Shown here piece by piece: positions 7,385-16,164 of a stretch of 32,766 nt of DNA. How positions within the stretch are numbered: the first letter of the stretch is position 1; each line of letters begins with the position of its first letter. Below the pieces are notes generated by a model. It saw only the letters and a list, made by a program, of their open reading frames with translations, was not told where the DNA came from and searched no databases. The translations under genes were made by a program, and so were the position numbers. This stretch comes from JBALVO01 sp036961445 (GTDB taxonomy: Bacteria > Pseudomonadota > Gammaproteobacteria > Pseudomonadales > Halieaceae): positions 1 to 32,766 of the forward strand of contig JBALVO010000033.1 in assembly GCA_036961445.1 (NCBI GenBank), given 5' to 3'.

Positions 7385-8941
7385 TCAAGTGTCGCTGCAA
7401 GCCAGGTTGGTGCCGGTCATTTCTTCTGGTTGCGGCAACTTCATTAAGCCCAGCAGAGTCGGGGCTATGTCGGCCAAGCGGCCGCCGGCAGCATCCAGTT
7501 GTAGTTTTTCTGGGCCTATATAGACCAGAGGTACCCGCTCGGTGGTGTGTTGGGTGTGCAGCTGGCCCGATTTATAGTCGAGCATTTGTTCGCAGTTACC
7601 GTGATCGGCGGTTATTAATGCCTGGGCGCCGCTAGCGGCCAGTGCTTCCTCCACTCTTCCCAGGCACTCATCCAGCGCCTCCACGGCTTTGATTGCCGCC
7701 GCGTAAACACCCGTATGTCCCACCATATCGCCATTGGCGTAATTGCAGACAATCAGGTCATATTTGCCGGATGCAATAGCGGCGACCAGGCTATCGGTGA
7801 GCTCTGGTGCGCTCATCTGCGGTTGTAGGTCGTAGGTCGCAACCTCTGGAGAGGCGATAAGTTGGCGTTCCTCGCCGGGAAACAGCTCCTCGCGGCCGCC
7901 ACTAAAAAAGAATGTCACATGGGCGTACTTTTCGGTCTCAGCCATACGCAGCTGCGTCATGCCTTGCTGTGCCACGTAGTCCCCCAGTACGTTGTCCAGG
8001 CTGGTCGGTGGAAAGGCGCAGCTGGCGTTGATATCTGCAGCGTATTCAGTGGTCATCACAAAAGCAGATAATTGCGGTATGACCGGGCGCTTGAAATGCT
8101 CAAAGTCTTTATCGACAAAAGCCCTGGTTATCTGCCGTGCACGGTCAGCGCGAAAATTCATAAACAACACAGTGTCGTTGTCTGCCACTCGTGCGTCTTC
8201 CTGTTCCGGTGCCTGAATGACTGTGGGCAGTACGAATTCGTCATTCTCGTCTCGCGCATACGCTGATTGCAGGGCCGCGCTGGCGTTGTCGGCGCGGTAG
8301 TCAGCTTTGCTTGCGGTCAGCAGGTCATAGGCTCGTTCTATACGATCCCAGCGGTTGTCACGGTCCATGGCGTAATAGCGCCCGCAGATACTGGCGACGC
8401 GGCCACAACCCAGCTCTGCAAACAAAGCCTCGGCAGCGGCCAGTGATGCAGCGGCACTGCGTGGCGGTGTATCGCGGCCATCCAGAAAAGCGTGCAAATA
8501 CACCCGCTGCGCCCCTCGGCTGGCTGCCAGTCTGATGGCCGCAAAGATCTGTTGCTCATGAGAGTGCACCCCGCCGGAGGAAAGCAGGCCGAACAGGTGG
8601 ACCGCGCCATTGGCCGCTATTGCTTTGTCAATCGCGGCGGTAAAGACCGGGTTGCTGTTGAAGCTGCCATCGCGCAAGGCCTGATCGATACGCGTGATGC
8701 TCTGGTAGACCACGCGTCCGGAGCCCAGGCTCATATGTCCCACTTCGGAGTTGCCCATTTGGCCTTCGGGCAGCCCTACGTCCAGGCTCGAAGCTGAGAT
8801 CAGGGTGTGCGGGGCATCTGTCCACAAACGGTCCCACACCGGGGTATTGGCATTGGCGATGGCGTTGTCTTTGGTTTCCTCGCGGTGACCCCAGCCGTCC
8901 AAAATGATCAAAACAGTGGCTTTCTTGTGGCTGTCGCTCAT
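7385..8941 (-). CDS. gpmI: 2,3-bisphosphoglycerate-independent phosphoglycerate mutase
   Basis: It interconverts 3- and 2-phosphoglycerate in glycolysis/gluconeogenesis using two Mn ions and a phosphoserine intermediate. At 518 residues it has the family length. Visible residues are Asp15 in LIILDGWGH, the phospho-accepting Ser65 in QMGNSEVGH, the HAFLDGRDTPP segment, RADRARQI, and the metal motif TADHGNCEQM near the C-terminus. GGAAAG precedes the ATG. It heads the gpmI-envC-ctpA transcript and is divergent from the rhodanese gene; the 249-bp gap between them must carry both promoters, but I cannot assign convincing -35/-10 pairs there. Confidence 0.97.
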   Translation of the reverse strand: MSDSHKKATVLIILDGWGHREETKDNAIANANTPVWDRLWTDAPHTLISASSLDVGLPEGQMGNSEVGHMSLGSGRVVYQSITRIDQALRDGSFNSNPVFTAAIDKAIAANGAVHLFGLLSSGGVHSHEQQIFAAIRLAASRGAQRVYLHAFLDGRDTPPRSAAASLAAAEALFAELGCGRVASICGRYYAMDRDNRWDRIERAYDLLTASKADYRADNASAALQSAYARDENDEFVLPTVIQAPEQEDARVADNDTVLFMNFRADRARQITRAFVDKDFEHFKRPVIPQLSAFVMTTEYAADINASCAFPPTSLDNVLGDYVAQQGMTQLRMAETEKYAHVTFFFSGGREELFPGEERQLIASPEVATYDLQPQMSAPELTDSLVAAIASGKYDLIVCNYANGDMVGHTGVYAAAIKAVEALDECLGRVEEALAASGAQALITADHGNCEQMLDYKSGQLHTQHTTERVPLVYIGPEKLQLDAAGGRLADIAPTLLGLMKLPQPEEMTGTNLACSDT

Positions 8942-9190
8942 GTGCTTTCCAATTATGACAGGGTGTTTGCATTGTCGGTAAAGGGCGACATTTTAACCTG
9001 TCTGTAATGCCGGCGCATTGAATAAAGGCATAGTAGATTGTGATTCGACGGCCAGAGCTGCGGGGCTGGTTGAGGCCCCACAGACCTTGTATACTTGCCG
9101 CCACTTTTTAGCCGGTTCGCGCCAGATAGCAGCGCTGCAGCGGTCATTTAACGTTCGTGCACTCTCCGACAGGTATAACCAAGCAATACC

Positions 9191-9604
9191 ATGGCATTAT
9201 TTATTGAATTTTTGACGCAGCAGTGGATTCTGGCGGCGGCTCTTTTGGCTGTTGTTGTGATGCTGGCGTTGCACGAGACCCGCAAGTCCGGCCCGTCCCT
9301 GTCTCCCCAGAAGGCCATTAATTTGATCAACGCCGAGCAGGGAGTGTTCCTGGATTTACGCGATGCGAGTGATTTTAAGCAGGGCCATATCGTCGATGCA
9401 TTGCATATCCCATCGGCCAAGCTGCCTGAGCGCATGGCAGAGCTTGAAAAATATCGGGACAAGCCTATTGTGCTGGTCTGTAAAATGGGTCAGCAGTCGA
9501 GTGCCGCAGGAAAACAATTGAAAGCCAAAAACTTTGAAAAAGTCTATAAGATGACCGGCGGCATGATGGAGTGGAGTAACTTGCAGTTGCCCACCGTCAA
9601 CTAG
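9191..9604 (+). CDS. Membrane-anchored single-domain rhodanese (YibN-like)
   Basis: A 137-residue protein with one N-terminal transmembrane helix (about 12-28) followed by a rhodanese domain. The domain has LDLRDASDFKQGHI, the active loop with Cys97 (CKMGQQS) and the GGMMEW ending. The cysteine is present, so a sulfur-transfer role is possible, but the physiological substrate is unknown. Its place ahead of grxC and secB is the conserved yibN-grxC-secB order. Transcription start is uncertain; TATACT at 9090-9095 could be a -10 but has no -35 at good spacing. Confidence 0.9.
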   Translation: MALFIEFLTQQWILAAALLAVVVMLALHETRKSGPSLSPQKAINLINAEQGVFLDLRDASDFKQGHIVDALHIPSAKLPERMAELEKYRDKPIVLVCKMGQQSSAAGKQLKAKNFEKVYKMTGGMMEWSNLQLPTVN

Positions 9605-9631
9605 GTGCAGGCTGAAGGAGAGGCACAGAGT

Positions 9632-9895
9632 ATGGACGCTAGCGTTGTTATGTATTCCACCCGGTTCTGTCCTTTTTGCATGCGAGCCAGAAGCCTGCTG
9701 GACGGCAAAGGTATTGAATATGCCGATATCGCGGTCGACGAGCAGCCACAATTACGTCGAGAAATGATGCAGCGCAGCGGGCGACAAACAGTGCCCCAGA
9801 TCTGGATAGGAGAACAACATATTGGTGGTTTTGACGACCTGGCCCTGCTGGAGCGACAAGGCCGCCTGGATGAATTACTGAAATTGGCGTCCTGA
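9632..9895 (+). CDS. grxC: Glutaredoxin 3 GrxC
   Basis: A small dithiol glutaredoxin (87 aa) that reduces disulfides using glutathione. The redox motif is Cys13-Pro-Phe-Cys16, where E. coli has CPYC. The TVPQIWIG cis-proline loop and the GGFDDL glutathione-binding end are both present. I start it at the ATG at 9632, with AAGGAG upstream, rather than at an in-frame GTG at 9605 that would add nine non-conserved residues. It sits 27 bp after the rhodanese gene and ahead of secB, probably one transcript. Confidence 0.95.
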   Translation: MDASVVMYSTRFCPFCMRARSLLDGKGIEYADIAVDEQPQLRREMMQRSGRQTVPQIWIGEQHIGGFDDLALLERQGRLDELLKLAS

Positions 9896-9936
9896 ACGCC
9901 TGATTTTTTTACTATAACCGAATGGAGGACGGCACC

Positions 9937-10428
9937 ATGGCCGATGATCAAGTAGCAAGCCAACCCGAACAGCCACAACAGCAATTTGCGATGCAGCGTA
10001 TTTATAACAAGGATCTTTCCTTTGAGTCCCCCTCAACGCCTGATGTATTCAAGAAGCAGTGGCAGCCCCAGGTCAATGTGGATCTGAACACCAAGAGCAA
10101 TAAGGTTGACGAGCAGGGCAATTTTGAAGTGGTACTGAGTGTCACTATCACCGCCAAGATCGAAGAAGACACTGCTTTTTTGGTGGAAGTGCAGCAGGCG
10201 GGAATCTTCTTTATCAGTGGATTCGAAGGTGAAGACCTGCGCCGGATTCTCGGCACTGCCGCCCCCAATATACTGTTTCCCTATGCGCGCGAGTGTATCG
10301 ATTCCCTTTGCGTCAAGGGTGGCTTTCCGCCGGTTATGTTGGCTCCAGTCAACTTCGACGCGTTGTATCAGCAGGCCGTGGCGCAAGCACAGGCCGCACC
10401 CGCAGACGAAGAGGCTGCCACCCACTAA
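9937..10428 (+). CDS. secB: Protein-export chaperone SecB
   Basis: SecB is a tetrameric cytosolic chaperone that keeps preproteins unfolded and hands them to SecA. The 163-residue product has the family signatures FAMQRIYNKDLSFE at the start, the GIFFISGF strand and the FPYARECIDSL helix. The ATG at 9937 is preferred over an in-frame ATG at 9922, because the GGAGG at 9924-9928 would lie inside the coding region for the upstream start and is eight bases from this one. It closes the rhodanese-grxC-secB unit and is followed by a terminator. Confidence 0.97.
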   Translation: MADDQVASQPEQPQQQFAMQRIYNKDLSFESPSTPDVFKKQWQPQVNVDLNTKSNKVDEQGNFEVVLSVTITAKIEEDTAFLVEVQQAGIFFISGFEGEDLRRILGTAAPNILFPYARECIDSLCVKGGFPPVMLAPVNFDALYQQAVAQAQAAPADEEAATH

Positions 10429-10450
10429 TAGGTAGCTGATTTTCTCGTAA

Positions 10451-10474
10451 GAGGGGCTAAGGCCCCTTTTTTAT
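10451..10474 (+). terminator. Rho-independent terminator after secB
   Basis: AGGGGC and GCCCCT pair around a TAAG loop, followed by a run of six T. It lies 22 bp after the secB stop and 27 bp before the convergent trmL stop. Confidence 0.88.
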
Positions 10475-10501
10475 TGCTTCATACAGTGTGTGAGCGCTAA
10501 C

Positions 10502-10966
10502 TCATTCTAGCCCCGGGAAGCCCAGCTGGCGCAAACCCTCGTAGGCTATCAGGGCAGTAGCATTGCTCAAGTTGAGGCTGCGGCTGTGCTCTTTCATTGG
10601 AATGCGGATTCTGCGACCCTCTTCCAGGCCCTCCAGTACTTCTGTTGGCAGCCCCCGTGTTTCCGGCCCGAACAGAATGGCGTCGCCTGCCTGGTAGCTA
10701 ACCTGGTGGTAGGGTGTACCGCCTTTGGTAGTCGCAGCGAACAATCTAGGGTCGCGCTGTTGTTGTTTGAAACTCGCCAGGTCTGGATACAACTGAACGT
10801 TAGCAAACTCGCGATAGTCCAGTCCGGCGCGGCGCATTTTTTTGTCATCAAGGTCAAAGCCCAGAGGCTCGATCAGGTGCAACGAACAACCCGAGTTGGC
10901 ACACAGGCGAATGATATTTCCGGTATTAGGCGGAATCTCTGGCTGAAATAATACAATTTTGAGCAT
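10502..10966 (-). CDS. trmL: tRNA (cytidine(34)/uridine(34)-2'-O)-methyltransferase TrmL
   Basis: A minimal SPOUT-fold methyltransferase (154 aa) that methylates the wobble ribose of certain leucine tRNAs. The trefoil-knot motifs are visible: NTGNIIRLCAN near the start, LFGPETRGLP in the middle and the closing SLNLSNATALIAYE. The length matches E. coli YibK. It begins 33 bp after the ntrC stop on the same strand and may be read through from ntrBC. Confidence 0.95.
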   Translation of the reverse strand: MLKIVLFQPEIPPNTGNIIRLCANSGCSLHLIEPLGFDLDDKKMRRAGLDYREFANVQLYPDLASFKQQQRDPRLFAATTKGGTPYHQVSYQAGDAILFGPETRGLPTEVLEGLEEGRRIRIPMKEHSRSLNLSNATALIAYEGLRQLGFPGLE

Positions 10967-10999
10967 GGTTGCATAGTAACCGCGGCTGGGGCTTTGCGG

Positions 11000-12409
11000 C
11001 TAGAGCTCCAGTTCCAGGTCCTTGATCTTGCGCGTCAGCGTGTTGCGACCCCAACCCAGTAACTCGGCGGCGTCTCGCTTGCGCCCCTGGGAGTGCTGCA
11101 GCGCCACCTCGATCATGACTTTTTCAAAAGCGGGGGTGGCATCCTGTAAAATATGATGTTTCCCCTGGACCAGCTCATTGCGTGCCCACCGGTACAGCAG
11201 TTCGCGCCAATCTGCTTGGCCGCTGTCGGGGGGACTTGCCGCGCTTTTGCCAAGTTCCGGAGGCAGATCGCTAAGGTGCACTTCGCGTCCGGATGCCATC
11301 ACGGTTATCCAGCGGCAGGTGTTTTCCAGTTGGCGCACATTACCTGGCCATTCCAGGCTCACGAGAAAGGCTTCAGCTTCCGGCAACAGAATTTTGGTTT
11401 CCCCACCCAGTTCTTCCGCCGCCTGCTGAAAGAAGTATTGCATCAAGCGGGGTATGTCTTCACGGCGCTCCGCCAGCTTGGGAATGTGGATACGAATGAC
11501 GTTCAAGCGGTGGAACAGGTCTTCCCTGAAATCTCCCTGCTGCACCAGCTCCTCCAGGTCCTGGTGCGTTGCGGCGATGATACGCACGTCAACCTTGACC
11601 GAAGCGTGGCCGCCAACCCGGTAGAACTCCCCGTCCGCCAGCACCCGCAATAATCGCGTCTGGGTCTCTGCCGGCATGTCACCTATTTCGTCGAGGAATA
11701 AGGTGCCACCGTCGGCCTGCTCAAAGCGCCCTTCACGTTTGCTGTTGGCACCGGTAAAGGCGCCTTTTTCATGGCCAAACAGTTCCGACTCCATCAGGTC
11801 CTTGGGAATGGCAGCCATATTCAGGGCAATAAAGGGTTGTGCAGCGCGCGGGCTATGGCGGTGCAGGGCCTGGGCTACCAACTCTTTACCCGTGCCAGAT
11901 TCACCGTTGATCAATACGGTGATATTGCTGTGAGCAAGTCGGCCAATAGCGCGAAATACTTCCTGCATGGCCGGCGCTTCACCAATGATTTCCGTTTGTG
12001 GCAGCACTTCTGGCGCCGGTGTATCGCCGCGCTTTTCCCTGGCATGGGCCAGCGCCCTTTCAGTGATGACGATCACTTCGTCCAGGTCGAAGGGCTTGGG
12101 TAGATATTCGAAAGCGCCGCGTTGATAGGACGCAACAGCGCTGTCCAGGTCTGAATGGGCGGTGGTAATGATCACCGGGAGATCCGGATAGGCGTCATTA
12201 ATTTTTGCCAGCAACTCGAGACCGTCTGTTCCGGGCATGCGGATGTCGCTAATAATGACATCAGGTTGCTCGGAGGCGATGCGGGTCAGTAGTTGGTCAG
12301 CGTCGGTAAAACTCTCGTTTTCGATGCCTGCCTGGGTCAGGGCGCGTTCCAGGACCCAGCGAATCGAACTGTCATCGTCCACTACCCAGACTTTGGCTTG
12401 CCTATGCAT
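11000..12409 (-). CDS. ntrC: Nitrogen regulator NtrC (sigma-54 activator)
   Basis: A response regulator of 469 residues. The receiver domain holds acidic residues DDD11-13 and the phospho-acceptor Asp55 in ISDIRMPG. The AAA+ domain has Walker A GESGTGKE, the sigma-54-contacting GAFTGA loop and Walker B GGTLFLDEIGD. A Fis-type helix-turn-helix forms the C-terminus (ELLGWGRNTLTRKIKDL). The ATG at 12409 matches the family start and overlaps ntrB by eight bases; the upstream in-frame extension runs through ntrB and is rejected. Its likely targets are the GCACC-N5-GGTGC sites found here upstream of glnA and ntrB. Confidence 0.97.
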   Translation of the reverse strand: MHRQAKVWVVDDDSSIRWVLERALTQAGIENESFTDADQLLTRIASEQPDVIISDIRMPGTDGLELLAKINDAYPDLPVIITTAHSDLDSAVASYQRGAFEYLPKPFDLDEVIVITERALAHAREKRGDTPAPEVLPQTEIIGEAPAMQEVFRAIGRLAHSNITVLINGESGTGKELVAQALHRHSPRAAQPFIALNMAAIPKDLMESELFGHEKGAFTGANSKREGRFEQADGGTLFLDEIGDMPAETQTRLLRVLADGEFYRVGGHASVKVDVRIIAATHQDLEELVQQGDFREDLFHRLNVIRIHIPKLAERREDIPRLMQYFFQQAAEELGGETKILLPEAEAFLVSLEWPGNVRQLENTCRWITVMASGREVHLSDLPPELGKSAASPPDSGQADWRELLYRWARNELVQGKHHILQDATPAFEKVMIEVALQHSQGRKRDAAELLGWGRNTLTRKIKDLELEL

Positions 12410-13463
12410 TGTTTTCTTCCATGGGTAAATAAAAGGTGAATCGGGTTTGTCCGGGTTCGCTGTCGCATTCCAGCAAGCCCCCATGACGGTTAATTATGGA
12501 TTGTGCGATGGATAAGCCCAGGCCGGTACCGTCTGCTCGACCGGTGACCATAGGGGCGAAGATGGTGTGAACCATGTCTTCTGGCACGCCCGGGCCGTTA
12601 TCGACGATATCTACCCGGCACACCAGTCGGTGACGCTTATTACCAATGGTGAACTGTCTTTGCGCGCGGCTGCGCAGGGTAATAGCACATTGATCGGGGT
12701 TTTCGGCGGCCTGCAGGGCGTTGCGCATGATATTAAGCACGGCCTGTATCAGTTGCGCGCGATCTCCGGTAAGCAATGGCAGACTTGGGTCATAATCGCG
12801 CGTGATGCCTGCGTGATTCCCGGACTCGGCGACCGTGAGATTCCGCACATGTTCGAGAATTTCATGGATGTTCAACGGCTGTTGATCCAGCTGTTGGTTT
12901 GGGCCCAGTAAACGATCTACCAGATCCCGCAGGCGGTCGGCTTCGCGAATAATGACATGGGTATATTCAGCCAGGTCTTCGTTGGGCAATTCCCTGGCGA
13001 GCAGTTGCGCCGCGCCGCGCACCCCGGCCAGGGGGTTTTTGATTTCGTGAGCCAGCCCCCTGATGACCGCCCGTGTCGTCTCCTGAGAGGTTATCAGGTT
13101 CTCGTCCCGGCTTATCTTCAACAAGCGATCAACGGACTGCAATTCCACCAGCAAGCCGATCCTGTTCGCGCTCATCGTAATGGGGCTAACCATGAGATCT
13201 ATATGAATTTCCTGCCCGGAAAGCAGTGTTAGTGGCATGCTGCGGCGCGCCAGTGGACTGCTGGTGGTCAGCACCTGCTCAAGATTCTGCAACCATTCTT
13301 TAGGTTGCAGTACCAGCCTGCGAGCGTGTAGCCCTGTGCACCGCCCCTCGGAAGTTTCCAGCAGCACCTGGGCAGAGGTATTGAGCGCGGTTACATGCAG
13401 TTCGCTATCGAGTGCCACGATCCCTGTGCTGAGATGATCCAGAATGTTCTGGTCTTGCTCCAT
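12402..13463 (-). CDS. ntrB: Nitrogen sensor histidine kinase/phosphatase NtrB
   Basis: The cytosolic bifunctional kinase (353 aa) controls NtrC according to PII signals. It has an N-terminal PAS-like domain (about 5-110), a dimerisation/phospho-acceptor helix with His139 in GLAHEIKNPLAG, and the ATPase domain with N box (MRNALQAA), G1 box (DNGPGVP) and G2 box (GTGLGLSIAQ). It has no transmembrane segment, as expected. Its stop overlaps the ntrC start. A sigma-54-type promoter at 13530-13545 and an NtrC site at 13716-13730 suggest that the operon is autoregulated. Confidence 0.96.
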   Translation of the reverse strand: MEQDQNILDHLSTGIVALDSELHVTALNTSAQVLLETSEGRCTGLHARRLVLQPKEWLQNLEQVLTTSSPLARRSMPLTLLSGQEIHIDLMVSPITMSANRIGLLVELQSVDRLLKISRDENLITSQETTRAVIRGLAHEIKNPLAGVRGAAQLLARELPNEDLAEYTHVIIREADRLRDLVDRLLGPNQQLDQQPLNIHEILEHVRNLTVAESGNHAGITRDYDPSLPLLTGDRAQLIQAVLNIMRNALQAAENPDQCAITLRSRAQRQFTIGNKRHRLVCRVDIVDNGPGVPEDMVHTIFAPMVTGRADGTGLGLSIAQSIINRHGGLLECDSEPGQTRFTFYLPMEENNA

Positions 13464-13529
13464 TGGTGCCTCATTTTGGCGCTGTTGATGCTATATGCCG
13501 CTGTATTAATGCGTTGCTATAGTTGCACT

Positions 13530-13545
13530 AGCAATAATGGAGCCA
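13530..13545 (-). promoter_or_regulatory. Candidate sigma-54 promoter of ntrBC
   Basis: On the minus strand TGGCTCCATTATTGCT has GG and GC separated by 10 bases, as sigma-54 promoters require. It matches the consensus TGGCAC-R-N4-TTGCW except at two positions. A start near 13519 gives a leader of about 56 bases before ntrB. Confidence 0.5.
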
Positions 13546-13715
13546 ACAAAGGTTTGCTGGCGCTGAATTGGCGCGGTAAGACCCTGAAAAGGAGATCCCA
13601 TTGGGTTGTGGCACACTTGCTGATAGTGTGTGCTTACTATTGAGCTGCCTGTGGGGCAGCAAAACAGATGGGATACTGCGAAGGCCTATTCGCGAGAATA
13701 CTCTCGAAGTTTAAC

Positions 13716-13730
13716 GCACCACAATGGTGC
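13716..13730. promoter_or_regulatory. NtrC binding site upstream of ntrB
   Basis: A perfect inverted repeat GCACC-ACAAT-GGTGC matches the NtrC enhancer consensus. It is centred about 185 bp upstream of the sigma-54 element at 13530-13545, a normal enhancer distance, and lies between the ntrB promoter and the DUF4124 stop. The remainder of this 298-bp gap shows two small hairpins (13644-13660 and 13693-13706) without T runs and no gene. Confidence 0.65.
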
Positions 13731-13761
13731 ATTACTGGGTCCGGCTTGTCCAGCCGGGATA

Positions 13762-14316
13762 CTACCTGGCCCTGAAGTTCAGCGATGGGCGGTGCACAAA
13801 AACGCGAATAGGGGGCGAGGTTGCCAGGGGCTTGCCCTCGGTGTCTATTACTGCCACGGTCAGGTTGTGCTCACCACGAAAAATATTGGTCAGGGCCCAC
13901 GAACTGCCCTGCTGTGGTTTACCCCAGGGGATGCCGTCTATGTAAAGTTGCAGTACGGCATCTGCTTCCAGAGCGGGTTTTACCTGCGCGCTTACTGAAA
14001 AGTTTCCAGGTCCCATGGGTAGTGATGTTTCATCGGCGGGCGCAACTATCTTGACGCTCAGTGCTAAATCTCCGGTGTTTTCCTCATCCGCATCTGACGC
14101 AGGCTCTGACACGGGGTCAGGCCTGCTTTGAATCGCTGGTGTGGTATTTGTCGGCTGAATTTCGACCCGTTCGGTGGAGCTGGAACTTGCTGCCGGTTTG
14201 TCAGTGAAAACCACATTGCCCTGTTCATCGGTGGTGCGATAGATTTGTGCGGTCGTCGATCCGCTAAAACAGGCCAGCAGCGAGAACAGCACAGCAAGCA
14301 GGGGTAGCCTGAACAT
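13762..14316 (-). CDS. DUF4124-containing secreted protein
   Basis: A 184-residue protein with a signal peptide (about 1-22, MFRLPLLAVLFSLLACFSG). It continues directly into a DUF4124 motif (IYRTTDEQGNVVFTDKP), a Ser/Thr/Pro/Glu-rich linker, and a C-terminal segment with beta-strand character resembling an Ig-like fold (AQVKPALEADAVLQLYIDG). Function is unknown. The ATG at 14316 is favoured over a GTG at 14325 because AAGGTG lies at good distance. Genes of this type sit between glnA and ntrB in related genomes. The glnA terminator lies upstream, so it likely has its own promoter; TG-C-TACTCT at 14349-14357 is a weak extended -10 candidate. The Cys in LLACFSG could make it a lipoprotein, but the lipobox is imperfect. 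Confidence 0.85.
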   Translation of the reverse strand: MFRLPLLAVLFSLLACFSGSTTAQIYRTTDEQGNVVFTDKPAASSSSTERVEIQPTNTTPAIQSRPDPVSEPASDADEENTGDLALSVKIVAPADETSLPMGPGNFSVSAQVKPALEADAVLQLYIDGIPWGKPQQGSSWALTNIFRGEHNLTVAVIDTEGKPLATSPPIRVFVHRPSLNFRAR

Positions 14317-14422
14317 GGTAAGCACCTTGTGTTGTTGGTTGAGCCGCTAGAGTAGCAGAAAATCCTGGCGGATTAGATAGCGCAGGTTGCTTGTGTCCCA
14401 GGTCAGGTCGCCAAATTTTCCC

Positions 14423-14456
14423 CAAGAAAAAGGGGCCACTCTTGCGAGTGGCCCCT
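14423..14456 (-). terminator. Rho-independent terminator of glnA
   Basis: A long perfect stem AGGGGCCACTC/GAGTGGCCCCT with a four-base loop, followed on the minus strand by TTTTTCTT. It lies about 20 bp after the glnA stop and separates glnA from the DUF4124 gene and ntrBC. Confidence 0.92.
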
Positions 14457-14474
14457 GAACAATCGGTGTGTCAA

Positions 14475-16036
14475 TTAGACAGAGTAATACATGTCAAACT
14501 CAACCGGGTGCGTGGTCATGTTCAGGCGCTCAATCTCTTCATTTTTCAGCTCGATGAAAGCGTCGATCATATCGTCAGTGAATACACCACCGGCAGTGAG
14601 GAAGCTACGATCCTCGTCCAGTGCTGCCAGGGCTTGCTCAAAGCTGGAGGCAACTGTGGGAATAGCCAGCCCTTCTTCCGGAGGCAGGTCGTACAAATCC
14701 TTGTCCGCCGGATCGCCGGGGTGGATTTTATTCTCGATGCCGTCAATACCGGCCATTAACAGTGCCGCAAAGGCCAGGTACGGGTTGGCTGTTGGGTCGG
14801 GGAAGCGAACCTCTACACGCTTGCCACGGGGGCTTGGTTCATAAGGAATGCGAATAGATGCAGAACGGTTGCGGGCCGAGTAAGCCAGCATTACCGGTGC
14901 TTCAAAGCCTGGTACCAGACGCTTATAACTGTTGGTAGAGGCATTGGTGAAGGCGTTGAGGGCGCGAGCGTGCTTGATTATGCCGCCGATGTAAAACAGT
15001 GCGGTTTCAGACAGGCCAGAGTAGCCGTCACCGGCAAAGATGTTTTCGCCGTTCTTGGCGATGGACTGGTGTACGTGCATGCCGGAGCCGTTGTCGCCAA
15101 CAATAGGCTTGGGCATGAAGGTNNNNNNNNNNNNNNNNNNNNNNNNNNNNNNNNNNNNNNNNNNNNNNNNNNNNNNNNNNNNNNNNNNNNNNNNNNNNNN
15201 NNNNNNNNNNNNNNNNNNNNNNGGTGTACGTGCATGCCGGAGCCGTTGTCGCCAACAATAGGCTTGGGCATGAAGGTAGCAGTTTTGCCATAGGCGTGTG
15301 CGACATTGTGGACACAGTACTTGAGGATCTGCACTTCATCCGCTTTCTTGATCAAGGTGTTGAACTTGACGCCGATTTCACACTGCCCGGCTGTTCCCAC
15401 TTCGTGGTGGTGTACTTCGATGGGCAGGCCCATTTGCTCCATGGCATTACACATAGCGCCGCGGATGTCGTGCAGCGAATCAACCGGTGGCACCGGGAAG
15501 TAACCACCTTTAACGCCGGGGCGGTGGCCAATGTTGCCGTCATCGTAACTATGACTGGAAGACCATGCGGCTTCTTCCGAGCTAATGGTGTAGCCGGCGC
15601 CACTCATGTCGCAGTGCCACTTGATATCGTCAAAGATAAAGAACTCTGGCTCCGGTCCGAAAAACGCGGTGTCGCCGATACCGGTGGCCTTCAGATACTC
15701 TTCTGCGCGATGTGCAACGGAGCGCGGATCGCGTTCGTAGCCTTGCATGGTAGAGGGCTCAACGATGTCACAACGAACGATGATGGTGGCGTCGTCAGTG
15801 AAAGGATCCAGCACCGAGGCGCTGTCGTCGGGCATCAGGATCATGTCGGATTCGTTAATGCCCTTCCAGCCTGCGATGGATGAGCCGTCAAACATCTTGC
15901 CGGACTCGAAGAAGTCATCACCCACTTCGGAGGCGGGGATGGTAACGTGCTGCTCTTTGCCATGCGTATCGGTGAAGCGCATATCTACCCAGCGCACTTC
16001 ATTTTCTTTGATCAGGTTGAGTGTATTGTCGGACAT
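14475..16036 (-). CDS. glnA: Glutamine synthetase type I GlnA, split by a false gap
   Basis: GlnA makes glutamine from glutamate, ammonia and ATP and is the central nitrogen-assimilation enzyme. The gene appears broken by 100 N, but 55 bases are duplicated on both sides of the gap. Removing the N run and one copy gives 1,407 bp, 468 residues, the normal size, with the frame restored across MPKPIVGDNGSGMHVH (M at residue 256). MFDGSSIAGW, FGPEPEFF and the ATP-binding/active-site segments are present. The adenylylation site KDLYDLPPEE places the tyrosine at 397, as in E. coli. GGAGG precedes the ATG. Expression is predicted from the sigma-54 promoter at 16165-16180 activated by NtrC. Confidence 0.97.
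15068..15277. other. Assembly gap (100 N) with 55-bp duplicated flanks
   Basis: The N run is 15123-15222. Bases 15068-15122 and 15223-15277 are identical over 55 positions. The flanking contigs therefore overlap rather than being separated. A 55-base exact overlap is what a de Bruijn assembler with k=55 leaves at contig ends. Confidence 0.95.
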
Positions 16037-16164
16037 GTGGTTTCCTCCATGGGAATGTAATTGGTCCAGCTGAGCTGGCAGTTTTTCTTTATCGCGTCGC
16101 CTTGTTGCACCGATAGCGCCGCAAATTCTCCGTATTCTCAGGTTTTAACTAGCAAGTGCTGGGA

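Noticed and set aside
13609..13620. TGGCAC...TTGC on the plus strand as a sigma-54 promoter
   Set aside because: Only two bases separate the boxes, so GG and GC are not 10 bases apart, and no gene lies downstream on that strand.
13395..13643. Plus-strand 82-codon frame in the ntrB upstream region
   Set aside because: It overlaps the ntrB start and the predicted sigma-54 promoter, and has no family likeness or ribosome binding site.
14978..15222. Frame-shifted glnA tail after the N run
   Set aside because: It is translated from the duplicated overlap in the wrong frame; collapsing the gap restores normal GlnA.
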